From contig CABUIC010000030.1 in the NCBI GenBank assembly GCA_902491515.1, positions 1-34,428 on the forward strand: a stretch of DNA of 34,428 nucleotides. The letters run 5' to 3'. Source of the stretch: an uncultured Porphyromonadaceae bacterium. Its GTDB lineage: Bacteria; Bacteroidota; Bacteroidia; Bacteroidales; Muribaculaceae. The notes under the pieces were generated by a model, which was not told the origin of the DNA, searched no databases, and saw only the letters and a list, made by a program, of their open reading frames with translations. This document shows, one piece after another, positions 1-7,524 of the stretch (the first letter of the stretch is position 1; each line of letters opens with the position of its first letter). Position numbers and translations under genes: made by a program.

Positions 1-77
1 CATGGGCGCTTTTCGTCCCGCTCATCGGTCGTGTACATCCAGTACACTTCCTCTTCGCGAGCCAAAAAACGCTCCAT
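1..77 (-). CDS. Start of an unidentified protein, cut by the window edge
   Basis: On the minus strand an ATG at 77 opens a frame that stays open to the window edge, giving 25 complete codons. The visible N-terminus is very polar, rich in Glu, Arg and Asp, with two aromatic clusters (YW and Y) and no signal peptide or membrane segment. The codons look coding-like, and the frame would be divergent from the gene at 271. Too little is visible to name a family. It could be a chance open frame. Confidence 0.35.
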   Translation of the reverse strand, partial: MERFLAREEEVYWMYTTDERDEKRP

Positions 78-142
78 GCTATGCGACCCTGCTCTTAACA
101 GATATTATTGAACCGGCTCTTAATTAAATTTAGCACTTACTT

Positions 143-174
143 ATTGCTATTCTCGGGGCGATTTGCTAACTTAG
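143..174 (+). promoter_or_regulatory. Possible Bacteroidetes-type promoter upstream of the small membrane protein gene
   Basis: An ATTG at 143-146 is followed 20 bases later by TAACTTAG at 167-174, a one-mismatch version of the -7 box TAnnTTTG. A start near 180 would give a leader of about 90 bases before the ATG at 271. Both boxes are imperfect, so the call is tentative. Confidence 0.33.
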
Positions 175-270
175 CGCCCGGAAGCATCCCGGTGCCGAAC
201 AATTCAGTACCTGAAATGTTATCTTCTTAAAAAAGGAAAAGCATTTCAACCATTTAAATTCATCGAAGCT

Positions 271-513
271 ATGACAAGTTCAGAACGTGGTAACAGACCC
301 TCGAAGGGTATGAATCCCAATACGGTGATGCGTGCCGTGTTCGGTATCATCATGATTATTGTCTATGTCGGCATGGGGGTCCTCCTCCTGATTAACTACT
401 TCAACTGGGGCGGCGACTGGGCTTGGACGCGTTACGTAGTCGGCATCATGCTCATCATCTACGGCATCTACCGCGCGTGGCGTCAGATTAAAGGCGTAGA
501 CTCTCCATATTGA
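271..513 (+). CDS. Small two-helix membrane protein, function unknown
   Basis: An 80-residue protein with a polar N-terminal tail of about 18 residues and two hydrophobic segments (about residues 20-43 and 53-68) joined by a short loop rich in Trp, Gly and Asp. The C-terminus is basic and then polar. There is no signal peptide and no recognised catalytic motif. Its stop lies within a few bases of the following PstS-like gene, so the two are probably co-transcribed. From memory, small proteins of this kind sit beside ExbB/ExbD/TonB genes and a PstS-like protein in other Bacteroidales, which would suggest a role with an energised envelope complex. No ExbB or ExbD gene is visible here, so that remains inference. 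Confidence 0.72.
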   Translation: MTSSERGNRPSKGMNPNTVMRAVFGIIMIIVYVGMGVLLLINYFNWGGDWAWTRYVVGIMLIIYGIYRAWRQIKGVDSPY

Positions 514-545
514 CAACGACTCATTCCTCCTCTCTCTCCGATTCT

Positions 546-1535
546 ATGCGTATCAACAGAATTGCATCATCCATTATCGTGGCGGCCCTCTGCATGGGGG
601 CCTCCTCGTGCATGAAGTATGAGAAAAAGGAAAAGTCGGCCACGACAGGTACAGCTACCGTGGTCTGCGACAATTCCTTCCAGAATATTCTCGCTCAGGA
701 AATCGACGTTTTCGAATATCAGTACCCTGACGCCCATATTCTTCCGGAATATACCACTCAGACGGTGGCATTCGACTCTCTTCTCAGTCTTAACACCAAG
801 ACGATTGTCGTTTCCCGCGACATTACCCAGCAGGAACGCGAATTCCTGAAGGGCAAAAAGCGCACTGTGCGTTCCTCCAAAATCGCTGTCGACGCCGTGG
901 CGTTCATCGTCAACAACGCCAACCCGGTCGAGATGCTGACTCTCGGAGAACTTGCGGACATTGTGGGCGGCCGAACGACCCAGTGGAACGACGTCCAGCC
1001 CAACGACCTTGGTGAAATCAGCGTGGTTCTCGACCAGGCGGGCTCGAGTCTCGCCACATATATGCGCGACTCCCTTCTCGACGGCAAGCCTCTCGGCCCG
1101 AATGTCTATGTGGCTGGCTCAGTTCCTGCTGTTTTCGAGACTGTCGAGAAAAATAAGAACGCTATCGGCGTGCTTGGCGTCAGCTGGATAACTTCCGACA
1201 TGAGCTCCGCAGACATGAGCCCCGACTCCCTCGCCGTGAGCGTGCTTTCCGACGAGCCCGTCCAGGGCGCTACGCTCACCAACCGCGTGAAGGTGCTGAA
1301 GCTCCGACGCAACGACGAGGTGACGGCATACAAGCCTTACCAGCAGAACATCTTCGACGGCACCTATCCTCTCTTCCGTCAGATCTACATGATTACGACG
1401 GCCCACTCGTCGAGTCCTGCGGGAGGGTTCTACAGCTTCGTGACCGGCGACATCGGCCAGAAAATCATCATGAAGACCGGCATACTTCCGGCCAGAATGC
1501 GGATTCAGGTCGTGCAGCTCGGTCCTGATGAATGA
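546..1535 (+). CDS. PstS-like substrate-binding lipoprotein
   Basis: A periplasmic binding protein of the phosphate-binding PstS type (PBP-like fold, about 329 residues). The N-terminus has a hydrophobic signal and a lipobox-like A-S-S-C, so it is probably a membrane-anchored lipoprotein. A central block with the pattern VDAVAFIVN..NPV..LTLGELADI is typical of PstS. Two starts are possible: TTG at 510, overlapping the previous stop, or ATG at 546. The ATG is preferred because it begins the signal peptide directly. No pstC, pstA or pstB gene is nearby, so it may work outside a classical phosphate importer. In related Bacteroidales, from memory, this protein accompanies TonB-system genes and the TPR protein that also follows here. 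Confidence 0.8.
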   Translation: MRINRIASSIIVAALCMGASSCMKYEKKEKSATTGTATVVCDNSFQNILAQEIDVFEYQYPDAHILPEYTTQTVAFDSLLSLNTKTIVVSRDITQQEREFLKGKKRTVRSSKIAVDAVAFIVNNANPVEMLTLGELADIVGGRTTQWNDVQPNDLGEISVVLDQAGSSLATYMRDSLLDGKPLGPNVYVAGSVPAVFETVEKNKNAIGVLGVSWITSDMSSADMSPDSLAVSVLSDEPVQGATLTNRVKVLKLRRNDEVTAYKPYQQNIFDGTYPLFRQIYMITTAHSSSPAGGFYSFVTGDIGQKIIMKTGILPARMRIQVVQLGPDE

Positions 1536-1557
1536 CCTTAAAGAATATGAAACAGAC

Positions 1558-1617
1558 CCTTCCCGGGCAATAAAACTCCCCGGGAAGGCGTTAATGATAA
1601 AATGCCCTTTTCAGGGC
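1558..1617. other. Two hairpins without U-tracts between the PstS-like and TPR genes
   Basis: A perfect 10-bp inverted repeat has arms at 1558-1567 and 1579-1588, with an 11-base loop. A second, smaller stem has arms GCCCT at 1604-1608 and AGGGC at 1613-1617. Neither is followed by a run of T on either strand, so they are not good intrinsic terminators. They may instead stabilise or process the mRNA between the two genes. Confidence 0.5.
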
Positions 1618-1664
1618 CTGATTCAAAGGAAAAAGTAATAACAATACACACCGAATACAAGCAA

Positions 1665-3272
1665 ATGAAAATCAAACTCTTCGCTGCGATGCTCCTCGCG
1701 GGCTCGCTGATGGCCGGCGCTCAGAGCCAGGGCTACAAGGACGGTATCGAGTACTATAAGGCAGGGCAGTACGACAATGCCCGTACCATTCTCGAACGTC
1801 ATCTTTCCGACGCCGCTACCGACAAGGCTCTCGCCAACTACTATCTCGGACAGAGCTATCTCGCCCAGGGCGACAAGGCCAAGGCGGTCACTTACTTCAA
1901 GCAGGGTGTCAGTGTTGATCCCGACCAGGCCTTCAACTACGTCGGTCTCGGTGCGGTCGACCTTCTCAACGGTGCCCTCACTCAGGCCGAGGAAAACTTC
2001 AAGACCGCTCAGAAGCTCGCCAAGAAGAATGCCGAGGTAACGGTGGCTATAGCCCGCGCATACTACAACGCCGACCCCGTGAAGTATGCAAAGGAAATCG
2101 AGAAAAACATCGCCAAGGCCGCAAAGGATTCCAAGAATCAGGAGCCTGCCGTCTACATTCTCCGCGGCGATATGGCCTATGACCAGAAGAACTACGGTGA
2201 CGCTGCCATGGAGTACGAGCAGGCAATCAACGCCTCTGGCAACAGCACGGAAGGCTTCGTGAAATTCGCCAACTCTTACTTCTACGTAAATCCCAAGCTC
2301 GCCATCGAGCGTCTCGAGCACCTTCTCTCCCTCCAGCCCAACTCCGCCCTCGCGCAGCGTGAGCTTGCCGAGAAGTACTACGAAGGCAAGTACTGGAAGA
2401 AAGCCGCCGAGCAGTACGGCAAGTACATCCAGAACCCCAACCACTTCCCAGAGGACAAGGCCCGTTATGCCGTTCTTCTCTACTGGGGCGAAAACTTCGA
2501 GCCTTCGCTGAAGGTCGCCGACGAAATCCTCGCCGATAATCCTTCCAACTTCCTGATGCAGCGTATGCGCTTCCTCAACGAAACGGCCCTCGGCCGCTAT
2601 CAGGATGCCGTGCGCGATGCTCAGAGCTTCTTCACCAACAACCCCAACGGCTACTTCACGACCAACGACTACGTCAAGTATGCCGAGGCCCTCAACGGCA
2701 TCGGCGAGGACTCTCTTGCCGTTGTTCAGTACGAGCTCGCCGTCAAGAACGACCCCGAGAACAAGAACCTCCTGAAGGACCTCAGCGACATGTACACCAA
2801 GAACAAGGATTTCCGCAAGGCTGCCGAGGCTTATGACGCCTACCTCCAGACTCAGGAGAATCCCTCCGTCCAGGACCTCTACGGCATCACCGCCCGCTAT
2901 CTGAACATCGCCGCCACCGCCACCGATGACGCAGAACGTCAGAAGGCCGGCCAGCGCGGTCTTGAATACATCGATCAGGTGCTCCAGCGCGCCCAGCCCC
3001 AGGCTGCCCTCTATCAGCGCAAGGCACGTCTCTATGTGGCCAAGAACGGCAACCGTCCCGACGCGGACGCTATCGCAACTTACGGAAAGATGCTTGAGCT
3101 CCTCGACGCTGATTCCGCCAACAAGCAGGCCGGAAATCCCGCGCTCAACATGTACAAGGAAGCTTATTCCTTCGAGATGGTATATTACAGCGCCGTTGAG
3201 CCTGACAAGGACAAGCATGCCGAGGCCACAGCCGACCTCGATGCCGTCAATGCTCTCCTTGGTGCTCAGTAA
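1665..3272 (+). CDS. Secreted tetratricopeptide-repeat protein
   Basis: A 535-residue protein. The first 20 or so residues are a clear signal peptide ending near A-G-A-Q, and the rest is a run of TPR-type helical pairs (for example G-x-x-Y-Y-K-A-G-Q-Y-D-N-A and A-N-Y-Y-L-G-Q-S-Y-L-A-Q-G-D). TPR proteins act as protein-binding scaffolds, and this one would be periplasmic. The frame is open upstream to 1602, but the ATG at 1665 starts the signal peptide exactly and is chosen. No enzymatic domain is seen. It follows the PstS-like gene with a 129-base gap holding two hairpins. Binding partners are unknown. Confidence 0.85.
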   Translation: MKIKLFAAMLLAGSLMAGAQSQGYKDGIEYYKAGQYDNARTILERHLSDAATDKALANYYLGQSYLAQGDKAKAVTYFKQGVSVDPDQAFNYVGLGAVDLLNGALTQAEENFKTAQKLAKKNAEVTVAIARAYYNADPVKYAKEIEKNIAKAAKDSKNQEPAVYILRGDMAYDQKNYGDAAMEYEQAINASGNSTEGFVKFANSYFYVNPKLAIERLEHLLSLQPNSALAQRELAEKYYEGKYWKKAAEQYGKYIQNPNHFPEDKARYAVLLYWGENFEPSLKVADEILADNPSNFLMQRMRFLNETALGRYQDAVRDAQSFFTNNPNGYFTTNDYVKYAEALNGIGEDSLAVVQYELAVKNDPENKNLLKDLSDMYTKNKDFRKAAEAYDAYLQTQENPSVQDLYGITARYLNIAATATDDAERQKAGQRGLEYIDQVLQRAQPQAALYQRKARLYVAKNGNRPDADAIATYGKMLELLDADSANKQAGNPALNMYKEAYSFEMVYYSAVEPDKDKHAEATADLDAVNALLGAQ

Positions 3273-3292
3273 TCCCCTTTAAGAATAATCTA

Positions 3293-3325
3293 CGGGCGGT
3301 TTCCGGCAAGTTCGGAGACCGCCCG
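3293..3325. other. Strong hairpin between the TPR gene and rarA, no U-tract
   Basis: A 13-bp stem with one G-T wobble has arms at 3293-3305 and 3313-3325 and a 7-base loop. It lies 21 bases after the TPR gene stop. The sequence after it on the + strand has no T run, so termination by this element alone would be weak. mRNA 3'-end protection is as likely. Confidence 0.5.
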
Positions 3326-3344
3326 AATTGCCCCGTATTCCAGT

Positions 3345-4622
3345 ATGTCTTTTCAACCTCTTGCGGAACGGATGCGTCCCCAGACGCTCGACGACTATAT
3401 AGGCCAGACTCACCTTGTCGGTGAAGGGAGTGTGCTCCGCCGCATGATTGACTCGGGAAAAGTCTCGTCCTTCATCCTCTGGGGCCCCCCCGGCGTAGGC
3501 AAGACCACCCTTGCCCGAATCATAGCAAATACCACAAAAGCTCCCTTCTTCACACTTTCGGCTGTCACTTCCGGCGTGAAGGATGTGAGGGACGTAATAG
3601 ACCAGTGCCGCAGGAGTGCTTCGGACATGTTTGCGGCACCCGTCAGACCTATTCTGTTCATAGATGAAATCCATCGTTTCAGCAAGTCGCAGCAGGACAG
3701 CCTCCTCGGAGCTGTTGAAAACGGGACTGTCACGCTCATAGGCGCGACCACCGAGAATCCTTCCTTTGAAATCATCAGGCCCTTGCTTTCCAGAGCTCAG
3801 GTGTATGTGCTCAAGCCCCTTGACGAGTCCGAGCTTCAGCGGCTTCTGGACCATACCATAGCCAACGATGAGATTCTGAAGAACCGCAAAGTCCGGGTGG
3901 AGCAGACCACGGCCCTCTTCCGCTATGCGGGAGGAGATGCGCGCAAGCTCCTGAATATCCTTGACCTTCTCGAGCAGTCCGCCGCCCACGGCGAAGAAAT
4001 AGTCATCAACGACCGCGTGGTCACCGACCGCCTTCAGGAAAATCCGCAGGCCTACGACAAGAACGGCGAGATGCACTACGACATCATCTCGGCATTCATC
4101 AAGAGCATCCGCGGTAGCGACCCCGATGCGGCCGTGTACTGGCTGGCCCGCATGATTGCCGGAGGCGAGGACCCCGAGTTCATCGCCCGGAGGCTTGTGA
4201 TTGTGGCTTCGGAGGACATCGGCCTTGCCCAGCCCTATGCCATGATGGTGGCGAACAACTGCTATGAGGTGATACAGAAAATCGGTATGCCCGAGGGGCG
4301 CATTCCGCTCTCGGAGTGCACGATTTACCTCGCTACGTGCCCAAAGAGCAATTCTGCCTACCTCGCCATCGATGCCGCTCTTGAGGAAGTGAGACGCTCG
4401 GGAAATCTTCCCGTGCCTCTGCACCTCCGCAATGCCCCGACTTCGCTGATGAAAAAGCTCGACTACGGCAAGGAGTACAAGTACGCCCACGACTACCCGG
4501 GCCACTTCGTCCGCCAGCAGTTCCGCCCGGACGAAATCAAGGACAAGCGTTTCTGGGAGCCGTGCCCGAATCCTGCGGAGGACACGATGTCAGCCCGTCA
4601 GAAAGCTCGCTGGGGAGAATAA
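3345..4622 (+). CDS. rarA: Replication-associated recombination protein A (RarA/MgsA AAA+ ATPase)
   Basis: A 425-residue clamp-loader-like AAA+ ATPase of the RarA/MgsA/WRNIP1 family, which acts at stalled replication forks. Visible motifs are the N-terminal family block P-L-A-E-R-M-R-P (5-12), Walker A GPPGVGKT (47-54), Walker B ILFIDEIH (103-110), sensor 1 GATTENPS (133-140) and an LLSR arginine-finger region near 147-150. The C-terminal half contains the family stretch EDIGLAQP and ends with the typical Y-x-x-x-x-F-x-x-x-Q region. Length matches the family. It is preceded by a strong hairpin and followed directly by an intrinsic terminator, so it is the last gene of this + strand run. Confidence 0.96.
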   Translation: MSFQPLAERMRPQTLDDYIGQTHLVGEGSVLRRMIDSGKVSSFILWGPPGVGKTTLARIIANTTKAPFFTLSAVTSGVKDVRDVIDQCRRSASDMFAAPVRPILFIDEIHRFSKSQQDSLLGAVENGTVTLIGATTENPSFEIIRPLLSRAQVYVLKPLDESELQRLLDHTIANDEILKNRKVRVEQTTALFRYAGGDARKLLNILDLLEQSAAHGEEIVINDRVVTDRLQENPQAYDKNGEMHYDIISAFIKSIRGSDPDAAVYWLARMIAGGEDPEFIARRLVIVASEDIGLAQPYAMMVANNCYEVIQKIGMPEGRIPLSECTIYLATCPKSNSAYLAIDAALEEVRRSGNLPVPLHLRNAPTSLMKKLDYGKEYKYAHDYPGHFVRQQFRPDEIKDKRFWEPCPNPAEDTMSARQKARWGE

Positions 4623-4649
4623 TAAAAGGACGCCTTGAGCGTCCTTTTA
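4623..4649. terminator. Bidirectional intrinsic terminator between rarA and the outer-membrane barrel gene
   Basis: A perfect 11-bp inverted repeat has arms TAAAAGGACGC at 4623-4633 and GCGTCCTTTTA at 4639-4649, with a 5-base loop. The A/T ends of the arms provide a U-tract on both strands. It starts one base after the rarA stop and lies 20 bases beyond the stop of the convergent gene at 4670. Confidence 0.9.
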
Positions 4650-4669
4650 TATTGTGTATGTAGGTCTGT

Positions 4670-5344
4670 TCAGAAGTTGTATCCGACGGTTATGTCCACG
4701 CCGTTCTCGTGGAAAGAGCCGGGGCCCTTGTACATGTCGAGCATACCGACGGTGCCTGAAATCTCGAAGAGCCAGCTGCCGTAGTTTACTCCGGCGCCGA
4801 ACTGCCAGCCGATATCGCAGCGACGGATGTTGGAATCATCGCCGTAAAGGTTCTCGCTGTCGCTTATCTTGTAACCTTCTGTCGACTCTCCGGAGTAGTG
4901 GAGACGTCCCACTATGGGCAGCGATACACGCGGGCCGGTGAAGACCATGACCTTGCAGGGCTCGAAGTCGAAATGGTAGCCGACGCGGAGGGGAACCCTG
5001 AAGCCGAACTGACGGGCCGAGACTTTGAGGTCGCTGTTTCCTTCGGCCGCTAAGGTTACATCGGTCTTCATAGTCGAGTAGAAGATGCTGAGCCCCGGTT
5101 CGAAATAGAGGTTTTTCCAGAGGGGAATGTTGTAGACCACTCCGGCGTCGAAACCGGCGCCAGGCTTGAACAAATCGATGTGGAAGCCGTTGTTGCTGAG
5201 GTCGGTGGGACAGCTGATGTCCACTCCGAGACGGACACCGAGGTAGGCGCGGTTCTCGGGGTTGTCGAAGATTTCATCCTGAGCAAGCGCGGCCGGAGCG
5301 GCGAGCATAAGGCCGGCGATGAGGGATAAGACAGATTTTTTCAT
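4670..5344 (-). CDS. Outer-membrane beta-barrel protein
   Basis: A 224-residue protein with a signal peptide (basic MKK start, hydrophobic core, A-L-A-Q cleavage site near residue 21). The mature part alternates short strands of aromatic and small residues (for example YLGVRLGVDI and VGYHFDFEPC) and ends in Phe after V-G-Y-N, the usual C-terminal signature of an outer-membrane barrel. The size fits an 8- to 10-strand barrel of the PorT/OMP_b-brl type seen throughout Bacteroidetes. No ligand is evident. It is monocistronic, with its own promoter at 5380-5410 and a shared terminator downstream. Confidence 0.82.
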   Translation of the reverse strand: MKKSVLSLIAGLMLAAPAALAQDEIFDNPENRAYLGVRLGVDISCPTDLSNNGFHIDLFKPGAGFDAGVVYNIPLWKNLYFEPGLSIFYSTMKTDVTLAAEGNSDLKVSARQFGFRVPLRVGYHFDFEPCKVMVFTGPRVSLPIVGRLHYSGESTEGYKISDSENLYGDDSNIRRCDIGWQFGAGVNYGSWLFEISGTVGMLDMYKGPGSFHENGVDITVGYNF

Positions 5345-5379
5345 TTCCTGAAAGAGTGAATGATGAAGTAATTTAAGGA

Positions 5380-5410
5380 CAAAGGTATGAATTTAGAGTG
5401 GAAAAACAAT
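5380..5410 (-). promoter_or_regulatory. Promoter of the outer-membrane barrel gene
   Basis: On the minus strand ATTG (5407-5410) is followed after 19 bases by TACCTTTG (5380-5387), a perfect -7 box of the Bacteroidetes primary sigma factor. Transcription would begin around 5373, about 30 bases before the ATG at 5344. Confidence 0.75.
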
Positions 5411-5427
5411 AGTTTTTAAGGACTATT
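5408..5427 (-). terminator. Weak terminator overlapping the MATE gene stop
   Basis: A 6-bp stem (AATAGT at 5408-5413 and ACTATT at 5422-5427) is followed on the minus strand by GTTTTTC. It overlaps the MATE stop codon (5426-5428) and the upstream box of the next promoter. The stem is short, so readthrough into the barrel gene is possible. Confidence 0.4.
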
Positions 5428-6781
5428 ATTTGGAATAATCGGCACAATCCGCCGATTTGCGCAGTTGTCGTCTCAAAAGCGCGAACTGGACGGCTCCGCG
5501 GACAGCGAGGTACGCATCGAAGGCAAGCCACAGACCATGGTTGGCGAGAGATAACTGTTCTCCTGAAAAATAAGCGCCGAAGAATACCGCACTTGCAATG
5601 AAAAGAGCCTCGAGCATTCCTCGGGTCATAGTCAGACCGATCATCATGCCGTCGAGGACAAAGGCCGTGAAGCCGCACAGAGGCAGTGCGACAGCCCAGG
5701 GAAGATAATCGGCCGCGATACGCCGTACATCGGGATGGTCGCTGAGCAGACGGAAAATCCATTCTCCGCCGACGGCGTAGACGGCGCTGAACAATATGGC
5801 GCATCCCAGACCGATGAGCATCAGTTCCCGCAGAAGGCCTTTTACGCCCCTAAGACTTCCGGCACCCCAGTATTTTCCGCCGACGGCCTCACCGGCAAAG
5901 GCGAACCCGTCCATGAAGTAGCTGAAAAGGAAAAACAGCTGTAAGAGTAGAGCGTTTGCGGCGAGGATGTCCACGCCGGCGCTTGCCCCGGCGTGGGTGA
6001 ACCAGAGCGTTACTGCCACGAGACAGCATGTGCGCAGGAAGATATCGAAATGCAGCTTGAAATAGCCTTTGAGCGAGCCCCTGACAAAAATCTTTGAAAG
6101 AGCCACTCTCTTGGGCCTGAAGCGGCGCATCGCGACAATCAGACCGAACAGCGCGCCTGTCCATTGGGCTGTCACGGTACCCGCTGCCACGCCCTCGATT
6201 TTCCACCCGAGCCCATAGACGAGAAGAACGCTTGCAGAAATATTCACGAGATTGGTGACTATGGCCATCCACATCGGTGCTCGCGAATTCTGCATTCCCA
6301 GGAACCAGCCCGACAGCGCGAAGGAAGCAAGGACGGCGGGGGCGCCCCACATCCCTATCCGGCAGTATTGTCCGGCGAGTGTCCGAGTGAAGCCGTCACT
6401 TCCATCCATGAGTTCCAGCGCCGGACCTATGAGAAATCTTCCGATGCCCAGCACCAGCACGCCGCCGGTCAGTGCGATAGACAGGGCCCGGTATAGAGCC
6501 GTGGCCTGCGCTTTTCGGTCCGAGGCTCCGAAGGCCTGGGCCGTGAGGCCGCTCGTGCCCATACGCAGGAAGCCGAAGAGCATGTAGAGAGTGCTGAAAA
6601 GAGTTCCTCCGAGGGCTATGGCGCCTATATATGAGGCTGAACCGAGGTGCCCGGTAATTGCCACGTCCACGAGCCCGAGCAGGGGAGTCGTGATGTTCGA
6701 GACAATCGCCGGAAGGGCTATTCTTAGTATTTCGCGTGTGTGTACGATAGGACTTATTCTGCGGTTTGGACCGTGAAGCAT
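5426..6781 (-). CDS. MATE family (MOP superfamily) transporter
   Basis: A 451-residue polytopic membrane protein with about 12 hydrophobic segments. The N-terminus shows the MATE/DinF pattern: I-L-R-I-A-L-P-A-I-V-S-N, then P-L-L-G-L-V-D, then GHLGSASYIGA. MATE proteins are cation-coupled antiporters for drugs or metabolites, and they share the MOP superfamily with lipid II and O-antigen flippases. The ATG at 6781 overlaps the end of the FHA-like gene by 28 bases, so it is the last gene of the FHA/PP2C/SEDS-PBP operon. Whether the substrate is a drug or a lipid-linked envelope precursor cannot be told from sequence. Confidence 0.9.
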   Translation of the reverse strand: MLHGPNRRISPIVHTREILRIALPAIVSNITTPLLGLVDVAITGHLGSASYIGAIALGGTLFSTLYMLFGFLRMGTSGLTAQAFGASDRKAQATALYRALSIALTGGVLVLGIGRFLIGPALELMDGSDGFTRTLAGQYCRIGMWGAPAVLASFALSGWFLGMQNSRAPMWMAIVTNLVNISASVLLVYGLGWKIEGVAAGTVTAQWTGALFGLIVAMRRFRPKRVALSKIFVRGSLKGYFKLHFDIFLRTCCLVAVTLWFTHAGASAGVDILAANALLLQLFFLFSYFMDGFAFAGEAVGGKYWGAGSLRGVKGLLRELMLIGLGCAILFSAVYAVGGEWIFRLLSDHPDVRRIAADYLPWAVALPLCGFTAFVLDGMMIGLTMTRGMLEALFIASAVFFGAYFSGEQLSLANHGLWLAFDAYLAVRGAVQFALLRRQLRKSADCADYSK

Positions 6782-7524
6782 ACGCCCCGGCTTCCGAAGT
6801 AGAGTTTCATCCCGGGATGGAGCTCAAGGGGCGAGTCATAGGGGAGGGTGGACTGCGTAGCCGGGATGGTGTCAGGACGCTCGTACCTGATGACTGCGGA
6901 GTCGTTTCCGTAGCGCAGAATTTTCCATCGGCCACTGTCGTTGAAGATTACAGCCTGATTGACGCTGACACGTTGGTTGGCCTCCAGCAGCCGCCTGTCG
7001 GGCTCGTTTTCAAGGATAATGATTCGGCCTGAAATCGGCTCGGTGCCCGACGGAATCCCACGGCCCAGTTTGTACTGACGGACGGATGCCTCAAGCGGAT
7101 ATTCGTCGAATTGCGCGCTTCCGGTCCCTTTCTCGAGTACAAGCTTGAGAGGCTTTCCGCCGTCCGTTGCAGTGCGGAGCGCTCCGAAAGACAGATATAT
7201 CAGGTCGGGTACGATTTCGACAGCAGTTTCTTCCGCGGGAGGTGTCTCGATGTGTACGACTTCAGGAGTTGCGTTGATTCCTGACGCGGCCATGCGTCTT
7301 CTCAGTCCCCTCAGGAAACTTTCTCCGGCCCAGGGCTGTTTCAGTCCCTGTTCGGTGCGGCAGACCATTATCGTGAGATGTTCGAGGGCTGAGTCTTCGG
7401 CGAAGCTATAGCGGTTGTCTACCAGCCAGTCCACAATCTCGTTGATGTGTGCCGTTTCCTCGTCGATGGCGTTTATCGGGACGTCGGTGCGGAATATTCG
7501 TATGATTGAATCAATTATCGACAT
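6754..7524 (-). CDS. FHA-like domain protein in the cell-wall operon
   Basis: A 256-residue soluble protein. The N-terminal about 115 residues are alpha/beta with no recognised motif. The C-terminal half (about 120-254) resembles a forkhead-associated fold: a YKLGRG strand, the R-V-S-x-N-Q-A segment at the position of the usual S-x-x-H, and strands ending in LYFGSRGVCF. FHA domains bind phosphothreonine peptides. The usual His of the S-x-x-H motif is not obvious here, so phosphopeptide binding is uncertain. It overlaps the SEDS-PBP gene upstream by 14 bases and the MATE gene downstream by 28, so translation is probably coupled. Confidence 0.7.
   Translation of the reverse strand: MSIIDSIIRIFRTDVPINAIDEETAHINEIVDWLVDNRYSFAEDSALEHLTIMVCRTEQGLKQPWAGESFLRGLRRRMAASGINATPEVVHIETPPAEETAVEIVPDLIYLSFGALRTATDGGKPLKLVLEKGTGSAQFDEYPLEASVRQYKLGRGIPSGTEPISGRIIILENEPDRRLLEANQRVSVNQAVIFNDSGRWKILRYGNDSAVIRYERPDTIPATQSTLPYDSPLELHPGMKLYFGSRGVCFTVQTAE

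Noticed and set aside
1623..3218. A 531-codon open frame antisense to the TPR gene
   Set aside because: It is a by-product of codon bias: the translation is a low-complexity run of Val, Leu, Gly and Glu with no family features, while the opposite strand has a signal peptide and TPR repeats.
3279..4505. A 408-codon frame antisense to rarA
   Set aside because: The + strand encodes an intact RarA with all AAA+ motifs, and the antisense product has no recognisable motif.
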